The notes below the pieces were generated by a model. It saw only the letters and a list, made by a program, of their open reading frames with translations. It did no database searches and was not told where the DNA came from. Positions 25,828 to 35,027 of a DNA stretch of 64,000 nucleotides are shown here, piece by piece. The DNA comes from CAZOSF01 sp964582415. GTDB lineage: Bacteria > Bacteroidota > Bacteroidia > Flavobacteriales > Flavobacteriaceae. The DNA lies in the NCBI GenBank assembly GCA_964582415.1, contig CAZOSF010000002.1, forward strand, positions 1 through 64,000. Reading direction: 5' to 3'. Within the stretch, counting starts at the first letter, position 1; every line of letters starts with the position of its first letter. A program made the position numbers and the translations under genes.

Positions 25828-27267
25828 ATGAATATGAAAAATTTGAAATATCTATTTATAGCGATTCTTGCGTTCGGATTGACCACTTCGTGTGATAACC
25901 AATTGGATCAACTTCCATACGATGAATTCGCCACGGCGAACGCCTTTACGACGGCCCAAGATTTTGAAAACGGGATTCGTGGGGTGTATCTACAACTAAC
26001 CGCAGCTGCCTTCTATGGCGGTAGTGATGCGGGTTCTATGTTGAGCGCTCCAGATGTAATGTCTGATAATGCGACCTTATCACAATATGGTCGTACCACA
26101 AAACGAACCTTGCATAACTGGCAATATGCTGCCAATTCAACCATGCAAGCAACGTATCAAAATGCATATACCCTTGTTTACAGAGCCAACCAGATTTTAA
26201 AATATGCTGAAGGCTTTGAAGGTGAGAACAAAGACAACATCGTTGCTGAAGCAAAAGCATTACGCGCTTTAGCTCATTTTAACATTGCTGCTTTGTTTGC
26301 AAAAATCCCAACACAAGGTGATGCTGCTTCAAGTTTAGGGGTAGCGTATATGTTTGAAGCGGATCCAAATGCCGAACCATCTAGAAACACTGTTGCTGAG
26401 ACCTATGATTTCATCGTAGCAGACCTTTTGGATGCTCGTGATGGTATCAACACGGTAAACCCGGAAGGACGTTTGAACAGAGACGCTGTTAACCTATTGC
26501 TATCGCGTGTTTACCTATATATGGGAGAATGGCAAAAGGCTGTGGATGCTGCCAATGCCGTTAGCACACCAGTAGCTGGTCGTGATGACATCGTTGGTGT
26601 TTGGGAAGATACCAGCAGAGCTGGATTGATTTTCTACATTCCAAACGAACAACCGATTCTTGGAAACAACATCGGTGTTTGCTGGAGTCAAGGAGGTGTA
26701 ACTTCTTTAATTCCTGAATATGTGGCCTCTTTCGAATTGACCAACCTTTATGCAGAGGATGACATTCGTAAGGAAGCTTATATTTTCGATGGATCTGTAA
26801 CTTCTTCTGGAATTACTACCGAGTTCAACGGGATCAAGAAATTGTTCTCCCGTCCAGGGGGTCAGCCAGGTGTGGTAGATTACAAAATCCTTCGTGCTGC
26901 TGAAGCTCAATTGAACAAGGCTGAAGCCCTTTACCGTCTAGGCAATGAAACTGCTGCTCGTGATGCTTTGAACCAAGTACGTTCTAAGCGTTACTTGAAC
27001 GCACCAAATGGTGAAACTGGAGCCGCCCTTCTTGATGCCATTAAGTTAGAGAGAAGATTGGAGTTTGCTTTCGAATACCAACGCTTCTTCGATATTAAGC
27101 GATGGGGTGAAGCCATCTCTAGAACTAACGCTGGAGACGTAGCCGATGGGTCTGGAACTCCTTCAGACGTATTGAACTTGCCAGCAGGCAGCAACAAATT
27201 CCAGTTGCCAATCGCTCAAGGATCTTTAGATGTGAATCCAAACCTGCAACAAAACCCAGGTTACTAA
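25828..27267 (+). CDS. SusD/RagB family surface lipoprotein, copy 1
   Basis: Surface-exposed ligand-binding lid partner of the preceding SusC. It has 479 residues with a lipoprotein signal ending at the lipobox LTTSC (Cys about residue 22), then the typical SusD start DNQLDQLPYDEF. TPR-like helices carry EAKALRALAHFNIAALFAKIP, and the C-terminal region has LNQVRSKRYL and LLDAIKLERRLEFAFEYQRFFDIKRWGEA. These are hallmark phrases of the family. It starts 4 nt after susC. Substrate cannot be told from sequence. Confidence 0.95.
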   Translation: MNMKNLKYLFIAILAFGLTTSCDNQLDQLPYDEFATANAFTTAQDFENGIRGVYLQLTAAAFYGGSDAGSMLSAPDVMSDNATLSQYGRTTKRTLHNWQYAANSTMQATYQNAYTLVYRANQILKYAEGFEGENKDNIVAEAKALRALAHFNIAALFAKIPTQGDAASSLGVAYMFEADPNAEPSRNTVAETYDFIVADLLDARDGINTVNPEGRLNRDAVNLLLSRVYLYMGEWQKAVDAANAVSTPVAGRDDIVGVWEDTSRAGLIFYIPNEQPILGNNIGVCWSQGGVTSLIPEYVASFELTNLYAEDDIRKEAYIFDGSVTSSGITTEFNGIKKLFSRPGGQPGVVDYKILRAAEAQLNKAEALYRLGNETAARDALNQVRSKRYLNAPNGETGAALLDAIKLERRLEFAFEYQRFFDIKRWGEAISRTNAGDVADGSGTPSDVLNLPAGSNKFQLPIAQGSLDVNPNLQQNPGY

Positions 27268-27286
27268 ACCTTAAAACGAAACGAGT

Positions 27287-27724
27287 ATGAAAAAATCAAT
27301 TATAGCATTATTAGTTGTTGCGATGGCTTTGGTAAGCACCTCTTGTCGTGACAGTTATGACGATTATGATTCAGAACGTGGTGCGACCATAGGATTTACC
27401 AGTCCGCCTCTTGAACTATCACTTCCTCAGGGAGGAACCATTCCGTATTTCCCTGTGCCATTTTTTGTGACCTCAGTATCCAGTTCAGACAGAACGTTCA
27501 CTGTGGTGGTGATAGAGGAAGAAACAACGCTTACTCCAGACAACTATACTATAGAAACAGAAGTATTGGTGCCTGCGAATGAGCGTTCGGGAGTCTTGGC
27601 GTTCAGCGCCGTAAATAATTCAATTTCTTCGGAAGACTTTCAGAACCTTGTGATTGCCTTTCAATCTACGGCTGATGTAACTTCCGGTAAGAGATATGTT
27701 GTTTCGCTAAAATCGAACAATTAA
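27287..27724 (+). CDS. Small lipoprotein of SusCD locus 1
   Basis: A 145-residue lipoprotein with a signal ending in VSTSC (Cys about residue 20). The mature part is acidic at first (RDSYDDYDSERG), then a single predicted beta-sandwich with TLTPDNYTIE...VPANERSG, resembling DUF1735/DUF4843-like Ig-like domains that accompany SusD. It lies 19 nt after susD and before a strong terminator, so it is the last gene of operon 1. Likely surface or periplasmic; function unknown, possibly an accessory glycan-binding protein in the SusE position. Confidence 0.7.
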   Translation: MKKSIIALLVVAMALVSTSCRDSYDDYDSERGATIGFTSPPLELSLPQGGTIPYFPVPFFVTSVSSSDRTFTVVVIEEETTLTPDNYTIETEVLVPANERSGVLAFSAVNNSISSEDFQNLVIAFQSTADVTSGKRYVVSLKSNN

Positions 27725-27742
27725 GTCGACTTCTTATATCTT

Positions 27743-27773
27743 AAAAAAGGCACCCAGTTGGGTGCCTTTTTTT
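27743..27773 (+). terminator. Terminator of SusCD operon 1
   Basis: GGCACCC (27749-27755), loop AGTT, GGGTGCC (27760-27766), then seven T. The A-run before the stem extends pairing with the T-run. It lies about 20 nt after the lipoprotein stop. Confidence 0.92.
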
Positions 27774-27887
27774 ATGATATCATTCGTAAAAAAAATTAAT
27801 GCAAAATAGAATCCTTAAAAATGGCCGGAGGGCTTAACATTAGGGTAACTTTCCGTTGATGAAAAAGCAAAATTTAAGTTTAAAAAG

Positions 27888-27918
27888 TTGTGTATTTAAC
27901 TTTTTATTGTGATTTTTG
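27888..27918 (+). promoter_or_regulatory. Upstream element of susC copy 2, shared with copy 1
   Basis: Second copy of the spaced block TTGTG-N2-TTTAAC-N2-TTTATT-N2-GA-N-TTTTG, here ending 28 nt before the susC ATG. The last box is GATTTTTG, one mismatch from TAnnTTTG. See the matching block at 22706-22736. Confidence 0.5.
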
Positions 27919-27946
27919 GCATTGGCTAATTCAAATAAATTATAAA

Positions 27947-30900
27947 ATGAGAACAAAGTTTAGTGGATTTTTAACGCTATTACTAGCGTTTGTAGTGCAA
28001 CTTACGTTCGCACAAGAAAAAACTGTCTCTGGTACGGTGCTGGATGAAAACAACCTGCCCCTTCCCGGAGTCAATGTTATTGTAAAAGGGACTACCACTG
28101 GTACCCAGACTGACTTTGACGGAAATTATTCCGTATCAGTAAACACTGGGCAAACATTGGTATACAGCTATGTTGGATACAAATCAGTAGAACGTGCCGT
28201 TTCTGCTGCCACTTCCAACATTTCCTTCTCTATGGAACTGGACGCTTCGGTATTGAACGAAGTGGTTGTTACCGGTTTCGCCGTTAAGAAAGAAAAGAAA
28301 GCATTGGGTTATTCGGTATCCTCCATTCAGCAGGAATCGATTAAAGAAAGTCCTCAGACCGACTTGACCCGTGTTCTTACCGGTAAAGCTGCAGGTATCA
28401 ACATCACCACTCAAAACGGTCTATCCGGTTCTGCCAACAAAGTAATTATTCGTGGTACAAACTCCTTTACCGGTGACAACAACGCCCTGTACGTAATCGA
28501 TGGTGTGCCAATTAGTAACGATACCAACGAATCTGGTGACTTCGTGGATGGTAACATGGGATCTAGCCGTTCTTTTGATATCGACCCGAACAACATCGAG
28601 CGTGTGGATATCTTGAAAGGTCTTGCGGCTACCACCCTTTATGGTACCCAAGGACGTAACGGGGTAATCCTTATTACTACTAAAACCGGTAGTGGCGCCC
28701 AAAGAAATGCGAAGCAAGAAATTGAAGTTTCTTCTTCCGTATTCGTGAACGAGGTGTCTATCCTACCTGATTACCAAAACAAATACGGAGGTGGTTTCGA
28801 CCAGGCCTTCGGATGGTTCTACAGTAACTGGGGTCCAGGTTTCTACCGTGACGGCCTAGGTGGATGGGGAGCTGATCCAGCTTTCGATGCTGATGGTACA
28901 GTAGAACACCCTTATTCAAGTTCAGCTTTCCTTGGAACCAATTATCCTGATTTCCAAGCACAATATGAAGGAGAGCGTTATGATTGGAAACCAAGAAACA
29001 GTGTAGAAGAATTCTTTAGAAAAGGAATCGCAAGAACTGTTTCAGTAAGTGCTAGAGGAAGAAGTGAAGATGGTCGTTTCGGATACGGTACTGTTTTCAG
29101 TAACCTAGACGAAGATGGTTTTACCCCTGGAAATAACGTTAAGCGTAACAACTTGACCATTTCTGGTGATGCTAAATTGAACAACAACTTCAGCATCCGT
29201 GGTTCGATGACCTATACCAAAACAGATTTAAAAACCCCTCCAGTAGCTGCTTCTTTTGGTAGTAGTATCTTCGGGGCTGGTTCTTCTATCTTTGGTGACC
29301 TTTTCTACACTCCTAGAAACATCGATTTCTTTGAATTACCCTACGAACTTCCTGATGGTTCCAGCATCTACTATCGTGATGACAACGCAATTCAGCACCC
29401 TCTTTGGACGGTAAAGAATGCTCGTTTCTCACAGTTGGTGAACCGTTTGAATGGATACGCTGCTATCGACTATAACTTCGATGAGCACTTCAACGTATTC
29501 TACCAAGCGAGTATCGATACCTATTCTGAAGACTCAGTAAACCGTCAGAACCGGGGTGGTGTAACTGGAGATATTGGAGTTGATAGTGGTTTCTATGAAA
29601 CCATCAATACTACCAACACTATTTACGACCACCGTTTGGTTTTCTCTGGTAACAACTTCAGCTTCTTGAATGAGAAATTGAACATGAGCTTTACCTTAGG
29701 GGCTACTTCCAACAGTATCGACTACCGTCGTTTTGGACTTAGAAGCTCCCAACAACAAGTTTTCGGATTCTTCGATCACTCTGGTTTCGTTGAAAGACAA
29801 CAAATCCAATTCAACCAAAGAAGAAACATTATCGGTGTATTCGGACAGTTGCTTTTGGATTGGGATAACTGGTTCTTCGTTAACTTATCCGGTCGTAATG
29901 ACTGGGTTTCTAACTCGAACGAAAACTCTTTGTTCTACCCATCTGCCAGTGTTTCTATCATCCCAACCAGTGCCATCGAAGGTCTTGCTTCCGACAATGG
30001 TATCAAGTACTTGAAACTTCGTGCTGGTTACGGAACTTCAGCTAACTTCGTTACAGGTTATCCAACCGTAACTTTGGTTGACTTGAACACGCAAGCTTGG
30101 AACGACGGAACAAATGATGTTACCTCTAACACTACCAACCAATCCATCGGTAACCCAGGTATTAAGCCTGAGCTTTTCGAAGAATTGGAATTCGGTGCTG
30201 AGGGTAACCTTTTCAACCGTTTGACTTTCGACTTCTCTTACTTTACAAGAACTACCAACGATTTGATTGTTGAGGATCAACCTATCCCAACTTCAACTGG
30301 GGCATCTTTCATCGATAATAACATTGGTGAGATTCAGTCTTGGGGTATCGAAGCGGATCTTGGATTGAACATCTTCAAGAGTAATACTGGTGGCTTCGAC
30401 TGGAAATTAAACGTGAACTATACTTCTTTTGAAAGTGAGGTAATCGATCTTGGACAAGACACAGACCAAGTAGTGTACGCTGGTTTCACTAACCTTGGAA
30501 ACTTCGCTACTGTAGGAGATCCTCTTGGAGCTCTTTATGGTGCCCGTGTTGCACGTGATGAAAACGGTAACCTTATCGTTGACGCCGCTGGTAACTACGT
30601 AGCTGAAACTACCGATGAGAACGGTTTGGTACCAAAAATTGGTGATGCCAACCCTGATTTCATCATGAACTATATCAGTACTATGTCCTGGAAAGGTATC
30701 ACCTTGACCGCTCAATTCAACCACGTTTCTGGTGGAGATATCTACTCTACTTATGTGGCTACCTTGATGGGTCGTGGTTTGACTACCGATACCGAAGATC
30801 GTCTTGGAACTTACATCCTTGATGGTGTTAACCAAGATACCGGTCTTCCAAACACTGTACAGATCAACAACTCTGATTTCTACTTCACCAACGGATTTGC

Positions 30901-31186
30901 TAGTGCCGCCGACGAACTGTCTGTATACGATGCTTCTGTAATCCGTTTGCAAGAAGTTTCATTAGCATACAGCTTATCTTCCAAAATGTTAGAAAGAACA
31001 CCATTCGGTTCCGTAACTTTCAAAGTAAGCGGATTCAACCTATGGTATGATGCTTACAATACTCCTGATGGTGTTAACTTCGATCCTAACACTACCGGTC
31101 TTGGTGCTGGTAACGGTCAAGGATTTGAATTCCTAACAGGACCAAGTAGCAAGAGATATGGATTTAGCGTAAATGCTACATTTTAA
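27947..31186 (+). CDS. SusC/RagA-type TonB-dependent transporter, copy 2
   Basis: A 1079-residue SusC-like transporter beginning at the ATG at 27947 (MRTKFSGFLTLLLAFVVQL, signal ending LTFAQ). The open frame extends upstream but lacks an export signal there. Domains: regulatory-like fold (VSGTVLDENNLPLPGVNV), plug (LTGKAAGINITTQNG, IIRGTNSFTG, ALYVIDGVPISND, LKGLAATTLYGTQGRNG) and a barrel ending RYGFSVNATF. It differs clearly from copy 1 in the plug and barrel, so it is a distinct paralogue and not a recent duplicate. Codon choice is strongly biased, suggesting high expression. Substrate unknown; no glycoside hydrolase lies nearby. Confidence 0.95.
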   Translation: MRTKFSGFLTLLLAFVVQLTFAQEKTVSGTVLDENNLPLPGVNVIVKGTTTGTQTDFDGNYSVSVNTGQTLVYSYVGYKSVERAVSAATSNISFSMELDASVLNEVVVTGFAVKKEKKALGYSVSSIQQESIKESPQTDLTRVLTGKAAGINITTQNGLSGSANKVIIRGTNSFTGDNNALYVIDGVPISNDTNESGDFVDGNMGSSRSFDIDPNNIERVDILKGLAATTLYGTQGRNGVILITTKTGSGAQRNAKQEIEVSSSVFVNEVSILPDYQNKYGGGFDQAFGWFYSNWGPGFYRDGLGGWGADPAFDADGTVEHPYSSSAFLGTNYPDFQAQYEGERYDWKPRNSVEEFFRKGIARTVSVSARGRSEDGRFGYGTVFSNLDEDGFTPGNNVKRNNLTISGDAKLNNNFSIRGSMTYTKTDLKTPPVAASFGSSIFGAGSSIFGDLFYTPRNIDFFELPYELPDGSSIYYRDDNAIQHPLWTVKNARFSQLVNRLNGYAAIDYNFDEHFNVFYQASIDTYSEDSVNRQNRGGVTGDIGVDSGFYETINTTNTIYDHRLVFSGNNFSFLNEKLNMSFTLGATSNSIDYRRFGLRSSQQQVFGFFDHSGFVERQQIQFNQRRNIIGVFGQLLLDWDNWFFVNLSGRNDWVSNSNENSLFYPSASVSIIPTSAIEGLASDNGIKYLKLRAGYGTSANFVTGYPTVTLVDLNTQAWNDGTNDVTSNTTNQSIGNPGIKPELFEELEFGAEGNLFNRLTFDFSYFTRTTNDLIVEDQPIPTSTGASFIDNNIGEIQSWGIEADLGLNIFKSNTGGFDWKLNVNYTSFESEVIDLGQDTDQVVYAGFTNLGNFATVGDPLGALYGARVARDENGNLIVDAAGNYVAETTDENGLVPKIGDANPDFIMNYISTMSWKGITLTAQFNHVSGGDIYSTYVATLMGRGLTTDTEDRLGTYILDGVNQDTGLPNTVQINNSDFYFTNGFASAADELSVYDASVIRLQEVSLAYSLSSKMLERTPFGSVTFKVSGFNLWYDAYNTPDGVNFDPNTTGLGAGNGQGFEFLTGPSSKRYGFSVNATF

Positions 31187-31205
31187 ACCTTAAAAAAAAT
31201 TAGAG

Positions 31206-32571
31206 ATGAAAAATATCAGTAAATTATTTTCCTATCTACTTCTGGCAGGCGGATTAGTTTTCACTTCCTGTGAAACTACCGAGCTGGATTTGTTAGATGA
31301 CCCAAATAACGTTACTATCGAGTCTGCTAGCTTGGATCGTTTCCTAAACGAGATTCAATTGGATTTCGCGAGCTTTATGAGACAGATTGGTAACAATGAC
31401 GCCGAAGTAACGCGTGTAAACTACATGTTTGGTCGTACATACGTTAACAACTATGAACCAGCCGTATTGGATGGGGAATGGAGTTTGGCCTATGCCCAAA
31501 TGTTTTCAGACATTAAAGCTGCTTCAACCATTGCTGAAGAGCAAGAAGCTNNNNNNNNNNNNNNNNNNNNNNNNNNNNNNNNNNNNNNNNNNNNNNNNNN
31601 NNNNNNNNNNNNNNNNNNNNNNNNNNNNNNNNNNNNNNNNNNNNNNNNNNGTTAACGAATTGAACCCTGACACTCGTCACCCTGCCTACAGTGCTGACTA
31701 CAACGTTTCTGGTGCAGGAACTTATGAGTCTGTATGGTTGATGAACAAAATGTTAACGTTGAACGATCCTCGTATCCGTTACTACTACTATCGTCAAACC
31801 GATTGTACTCCTGGAGCTTCTTGTGATCCTGATGGAAACCAAACGACACTAACTTGTTCTGTAGCTCCAAGACCTACCCACTTCCCTGCTGATATGATTT
31901 TCTGTTCAGTAGAAGATGGATACTGGGGACGTGATCATGGTAATGCTGAAGGTATTCCACCAGACGGATTCCAAAGAACTGTTAATGGTGTATACCCTGC
32001 TGGTGGACGTTTCGACGGAGATGAATTCTCTCCTGTTGCTATTGGCGACGGTGGAGGTGGTGCCGGTGTAGTTCCTATCATGCTTGCTGCTTGGGTAGAC
32101 TTGATGAAAGCTGAAGCTGCCTTAGATCAAGGTAATGCGGGTGCTGCTGCTAATTTCTTGAACAACGCACTAACTAAGCACATTAACAAAGTTCAGTCTT
32201 TCGGATCTTTGGATCCTGAAGCTAACTCAGACTTTTTCCCTACTGGCGGAGAAGTAAATTCCTATATCAGCGGTATTGTTGGATCTTTCAACAATGGTGG
32301 AACCTCTCAAAAGTGGGAAGTTCTTGGCGAACAGGTACTTATCTCTCAGTTCGGTAGCGGAATTGGTGCTTACAACTTCTACAGAAGAACAGGATATCCT
32401 CAAAAAGTTCAGTATGTTATCGATCCAAATCCAGGAGCGTTCATCCGTTCTTTCTTCTATCCTGCTAACGAAGCTAACGTAAATAGCAATATCACTCAAA
32501 AGCCAAATGTTGCTGTACAGGTATTCTGGGATAACAATCCAGCATTCCCGAATTTCCCACCAGCCAACTAA
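31206..32571 (+). CDS. SusD-like surface lipoprotein, copy 2, interrupted by an assembly gap
   Basis: Partner of the second SusC. The 5' part (31206-31550) encodes a lipoprotein signal with lipobox LVFTSC and the SusD-type start ETTELDLLDDPNNV. The 3' part (31651-32571) continues with NPDTRHPAYSADY, PIMLAAWVDLMKAEAALDQG and a C-terminus ending NPAFPNFPPAN. This resembles the SusD-like_2 group more than the classical SusD of copy 1. The parts are in different frames across 100 N, so the true gap length is not 100. About 420 residues are visible; perhaps 60-120 are missing. Not a pseudogene on this evidence. Confidence 0.85.
31551..31650. other. Assembly gap of 100 N
   Basis: Exactly 100 N inside the second susD gene. 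The reading frames on the two sides do not match across 100 bases, as expected for a placeholder gap of unknown size. Confidence 0.99.
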
Positions 32572-32580
32572 TTTTAAAAA

Positions 32581-33174
32581 ATGAAACGTATGAAAAACAT
32601 AGTTAAAATAGTAGTATTAGGTCTTTTGGTTAGCTTCACCTCTTGTAGCGATTCAGAAGCTCTAATCGATCAAGTATACGATACAGTAGATACAGAATCT
32701 GGAGCAGTAATTCGTACCGTGAATTCACCACAGGATTTGGTTTCTTTAACCAACCCAGTGAACAATTTCATCGCAATGACGATTGAAATTCAACAAGGTA
32801 ACGGCAGTTACGTTCCTGATTTCAAAGAAGTTCGAGCCTACGTGCGTTTGTATGAAGATCAAGATTTGGTAAACCCTGTTATGACTGACGATGGCGGGGA
32901 TATTCCAGAGAATCTATTGATTACTTTCGACCCAAGCATGTTTGAACTATCTTCTAATGGATTGCCAAGAATGGATGTAAACATTCCAACTCAAGGAATT
33001 GCCGACATCTACGAATTGGCTACTTTACCTGTTCCTAGTTTCATCAACCTTCGATTGGAATTGGAAATGGCAGATGGTTCCATTTATACCGACACCAATG
33101 TAGGTGCTACCATTTCTGGTGGTATTTACTTCAATTCTCCATATAGCTACAGAATTATTTTCTTACCTATCTAA
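32581..33174 (+). CDS. Lipoprotein of SusCD locus 2, function unknown
   Basis: A 197-residue lipoprotein with lipobox FTSC (Cys about residue 22). The mature part, rich in beta-type segments (FIAMTIEIQQGNG, VRAYVRLYEDQDL, FINLRLELEMADGS), suggests one or two beta-sandwich domains. I do not recognise the family. It lies 9 nt after susD copy 2 and before a terminator, the same position as the lipoprotein of operon 1, though the two proteins do not look alike. Confidence 0.7.
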   Translation: MKRMKNIVKIVVLGLLVSFTSCSDSEALIDQVYDTVDTESGAVIRTVNSPQDLVSLTNPVNNFIAMTIEIQQGNGSYVPDFKEVRAYVRLYEDQDLVNPVMTDDGGDIPENLLITFDPSMFELSSNGLPRMDVNIPTQGIADIYELATLPVPSFINLRLELEMADGSIYTDTNVGATISGGIYFNSPYSYRIIFLPI

Positions 33175-33196
33175 TGGCGAATAAATAATCATAGAT

Positions 33197-33220
33197 AAAA
33201 GGGGCTTTTTGCCCCTTTTT
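33197..33220 (+). terminator. Terminator of SusCD operon 2
   Basis: AAAAGGGGC, loop TTTTT, GCCCCTTTTT. It lies about 22 nt after the lipoprotein stop. Confidence 0.9.
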
Positions 33221-33269
33221 CTTTGTTTGAAAAAAAAAACAAAAAGAAACACTAATAAAATATTTTTTA

Positions 33270-33277
33270 TATCTTTG
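33270..33277 (+). promoter_or_regulatory. -7 box of the T9SS-secreted protein gene
   Basis: TATCTTTG is a perfect TAnnTTTG 31 nt before the ATG at 33308. No TTTG sits at -33; instead the upstream 40 nt are very A/T-rich, like an UP element. Confidence 0.55.
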
Positions 33278-33307
33278 AGATTATTAAACTTTAAATTTAT
33301 AGTCATT

Positions 33308-34228
33308 ATGAGAAAAAATTATTTTCTAGTTGCATTGCTTGTGATGTTTGTATCTGGCGTTAATGCGCAATTTACCGACGATATGGAAAGCTACACTGTA
33401 GGTCAGCCTATCTCTGGAGATTGGTGGACAGACTGGGGTTGTGGTGGAGGTGCTGGATGCGCCATCATGTCATCTGATACTCACGCTCAATCCGGATCTA
33501 AATCAGGTCTTATTCCTGATGATACCACTACCGATGCTGTTCTTGATCTTCAAAACAAAATTTTCGGACAATGGTACTTGACATTCTCTATGTACGTTCC
33601 TTCTGGACAGGAAGCTTACTGGAACCTTCAAGGTACTGTGCCGATTGGTGCTGGTGAGTGGATCATGGGTAACTTCTTCTTCAACCAAGACTTGGCTAGC
33701 CCAGGACAAGGTTTGATCGACGACTGCCCAGGTGCTCCTGTAACTTTCTCTTTCCCTCATGATGAGTGGTTTGATGTATACCTAGCTGTTGATATTTCTG
33801 CTGGTATGTCTTTGGCTACTTGTCAGTTGGATATCGCTGGAGCTAACGTACTTCCTGCTGGAACTCCGTTTACTGATGCTGCTGGTACTGTACCAACTAG
33901 CTTAGGTGGAATCGACTTCTTCTCTATCTCAGCAAACAACCTTTACTGGGTGGACGATGTAATTTACACTGACGAAATTGCTGGTGTAAATGATTTCGCT
34001 TCTTACGGTTTCTCAGCTTATCCAAACCCTGTTAACGATGTATTGAACTTGAAAGCTAACCAAGCTATCAATTCAGTTGCTATCTATAACATCCTTGGAC
34101 AAGAAGTTTACAGTGCTAAAGTTGACGCTATGACTTCTTCAGTTGACATGTCTCAAATGGCTAGCGGTGCTTACTTCGTAAAAGTAAACATCAACGGTAC
34201 TGAGGGAACTGTTAAAGTGATCAAGTAA
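33308..34228 (+). CDS. T9SS-secreted protein with lectin-like domain
   Basis: A 306-residue exported protein starting at the ATG at 33308 (MRKNYFLVALLVMFVSGVNA, signal cleavage near AQ). Residues about 20-215 (FTDDMESYTVGQPISGDWW, WYLTFSMYVPSGQEAYWNLQG, LYWVDDVIY) resemble concanavalin/laminin-G-type jelly-roll folds that bind glycans. A type A T9SS sorting domain follows (FSAYPNPVNDVLNL, IYNILGQEVYSAKV, SGAYFVKVNING). It is therefore predicted to be secreted or anchored on the cell surface. It has its own -7 box and terminator and strongly biased codons. A surface binding or matrix role next to SusCD locus 2 is inference. Confidence 0.8.
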   Translation: MRKNYFLVALLVMFVSGVNAQFTDDMESYTVGQPISGDWWTDWGCGGGAGCAIMSSDTHAQSGSKSGLIPDDTTTDAVLDLQNKIFGQWYLTFSMYVPSGQEAYWNLQGTVPIGAGEWIMGNFFFNQDLASPGQGLIDDCPGAPVTFSFPHDEWFDVYLAVDISAGMSLATCQLDIAGANVLPAGTPFTDAAGTVPTSLGGIDFFSISANNLYWVDDVIYTDEIAGVNDFASYGFSAYPNPVNDVLNLKANQAINSVAIYNILGQEVYSAKVDAMTSSVDMSQMASGAYFVKVNINGTEGTVKVIK

Positions 34229-34247
34229 TTTATCACACACAATATAG

Positions 34248-34278
34248 AAAGAGGCTGTCCAATGACAGCCTCTTTTTT
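34248..34278 (+). terminator. Terminator of the T9SS-secreted protein gene
   Basis: AGAGGCTGTC (34250-34259), loop CAAT, GACAGCCTCT (34264-34273), then a T-run. It lies 20 nt after the stop and just before rlmB. Confidence 0.9.
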
Positions 34279-34289
34279 TATCCTATACC

Positions 34290-35027
34290 ATGAAAAAAGA
34301 AGAATATATCTTTGGTGTCTACCCGGTAGTAGAAGCACTGAAGTCGGAACAAAACATCGACAAGCTATTTATTCAGAAAGGTATCGACAGATCGAAGTTG
34401 GATCTTATCATTCCTTTGGCTGAAAAGATTAATTGCACGGTAAATTGGGTACCTCAGGAGAAATTAGATAAACTAACTCGCTCTAACCATCAAGGTGTGG
34501 TTGCTTTTGTTTCTCCCATAGAGTTTCCGAGTCTTGAAACCATAGTAGCGTCTGTGCTATCCGGCGACAAAGCACCTCTTTTTCTAATCCTCGATCAAGT
34601 AACCGATGTACGTAATTTTGGCGCTATCATTCGAACTGCAGAATGTACGGGTGTAGATGCCATTATCATTCAAAAGAAAGGCGGTGCTCCAGTGAGTGCC
34701 GATACCGTAAAGACTTCTGCCGGTGCCATTTTTAACCTTCCCATTTGTAAGGTAGACCATATTAAGGATGCTATCTTTTATTTACAGGGGTCGGGGATCA
34801 AAGTTGTTGGAGCGTCGGAAAAATCGAACAATACGATCTATGAATCGAATCTAACGCAACCTCTTGCGTTAATCATGGGATCTGAAGGAAAAGGAATTAC
34901 CAAATCGGTGCTGCCCTTGTTAGATGAACAAGTAGCATTACCCCTCTTGGGAGAAATCAATTCACTAAACGTTTCGGTTGCGTGTGGGGCCATGTTATAT
35001 GAAATCGTTCGTCAACGAACGTCATAA
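34290..35027 (+). CDS. rlmB: 23S rRNA 2'-O-methyltransferase, RlmB type (SpoU family)
   Basis: Predicted to methylate the ribose of a guanosine in 23S rRNA (G2251 in E. coli) with S-adenosylmethionine. It has 245 residues. The N-terminal L30e-like substrate domain (EEYIFGVYPVVEALKSE) is followed by a SPOUT knot with motif 1 ILDQVTDVRNFGAIIRTAE, motif 2 LIMGSEGKGI and motif 3 INSLNVSVACGAMLYE. The last 16 bases overlap the 3' end of the convergent rhomboid gene. The exact target nucleotide is inferred from family. Confidence 0.9.
   Translation: MKKEEYIFGVYPVVEALKSEQNIDKLFIQKGIDRSKLDLIIPLAEKINCTVNWVPQEKLDKLTRSNHQGVVAFVSPIEFPSLETIVASVLSGDKAPLFLILDQVTDVRNFGAIIRTAECTGVDAIIIQKKGGAPVSADTVKTSAGAIFNLPICKVDHIKDAIFYLQGSGIKVVGASEKSNNTIYESNLTQPLALIMGSEGKGITKSVLPLLDEQVALPLLGEINSLNVSVACGAMLYEIVRQRTS

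Noticed and set aside
30407..30952. A 181-codon minus-strand frame inside susC copy 2
   Set aside because: Antisense shadow of a codon-biased gene; composition is not protein-like and no start signals are seen.
22755..31186. The two susC genes as a recent tandem duplication
   Set aside because: The signal peptide and regulatory-like domain are similar, but plug, barrel and partners differ widely.
31652..31870. A minus-strand frame beside the assembly gap
   Set aside because: Shadow of the susD 3' part; susD coding is supported by family phrases.
31206..32571. susD copy 2 as a frameshifted pseudogene
   Set aside because: The frame change occurs across 100 N of unknown true length, so no disruption is shown.
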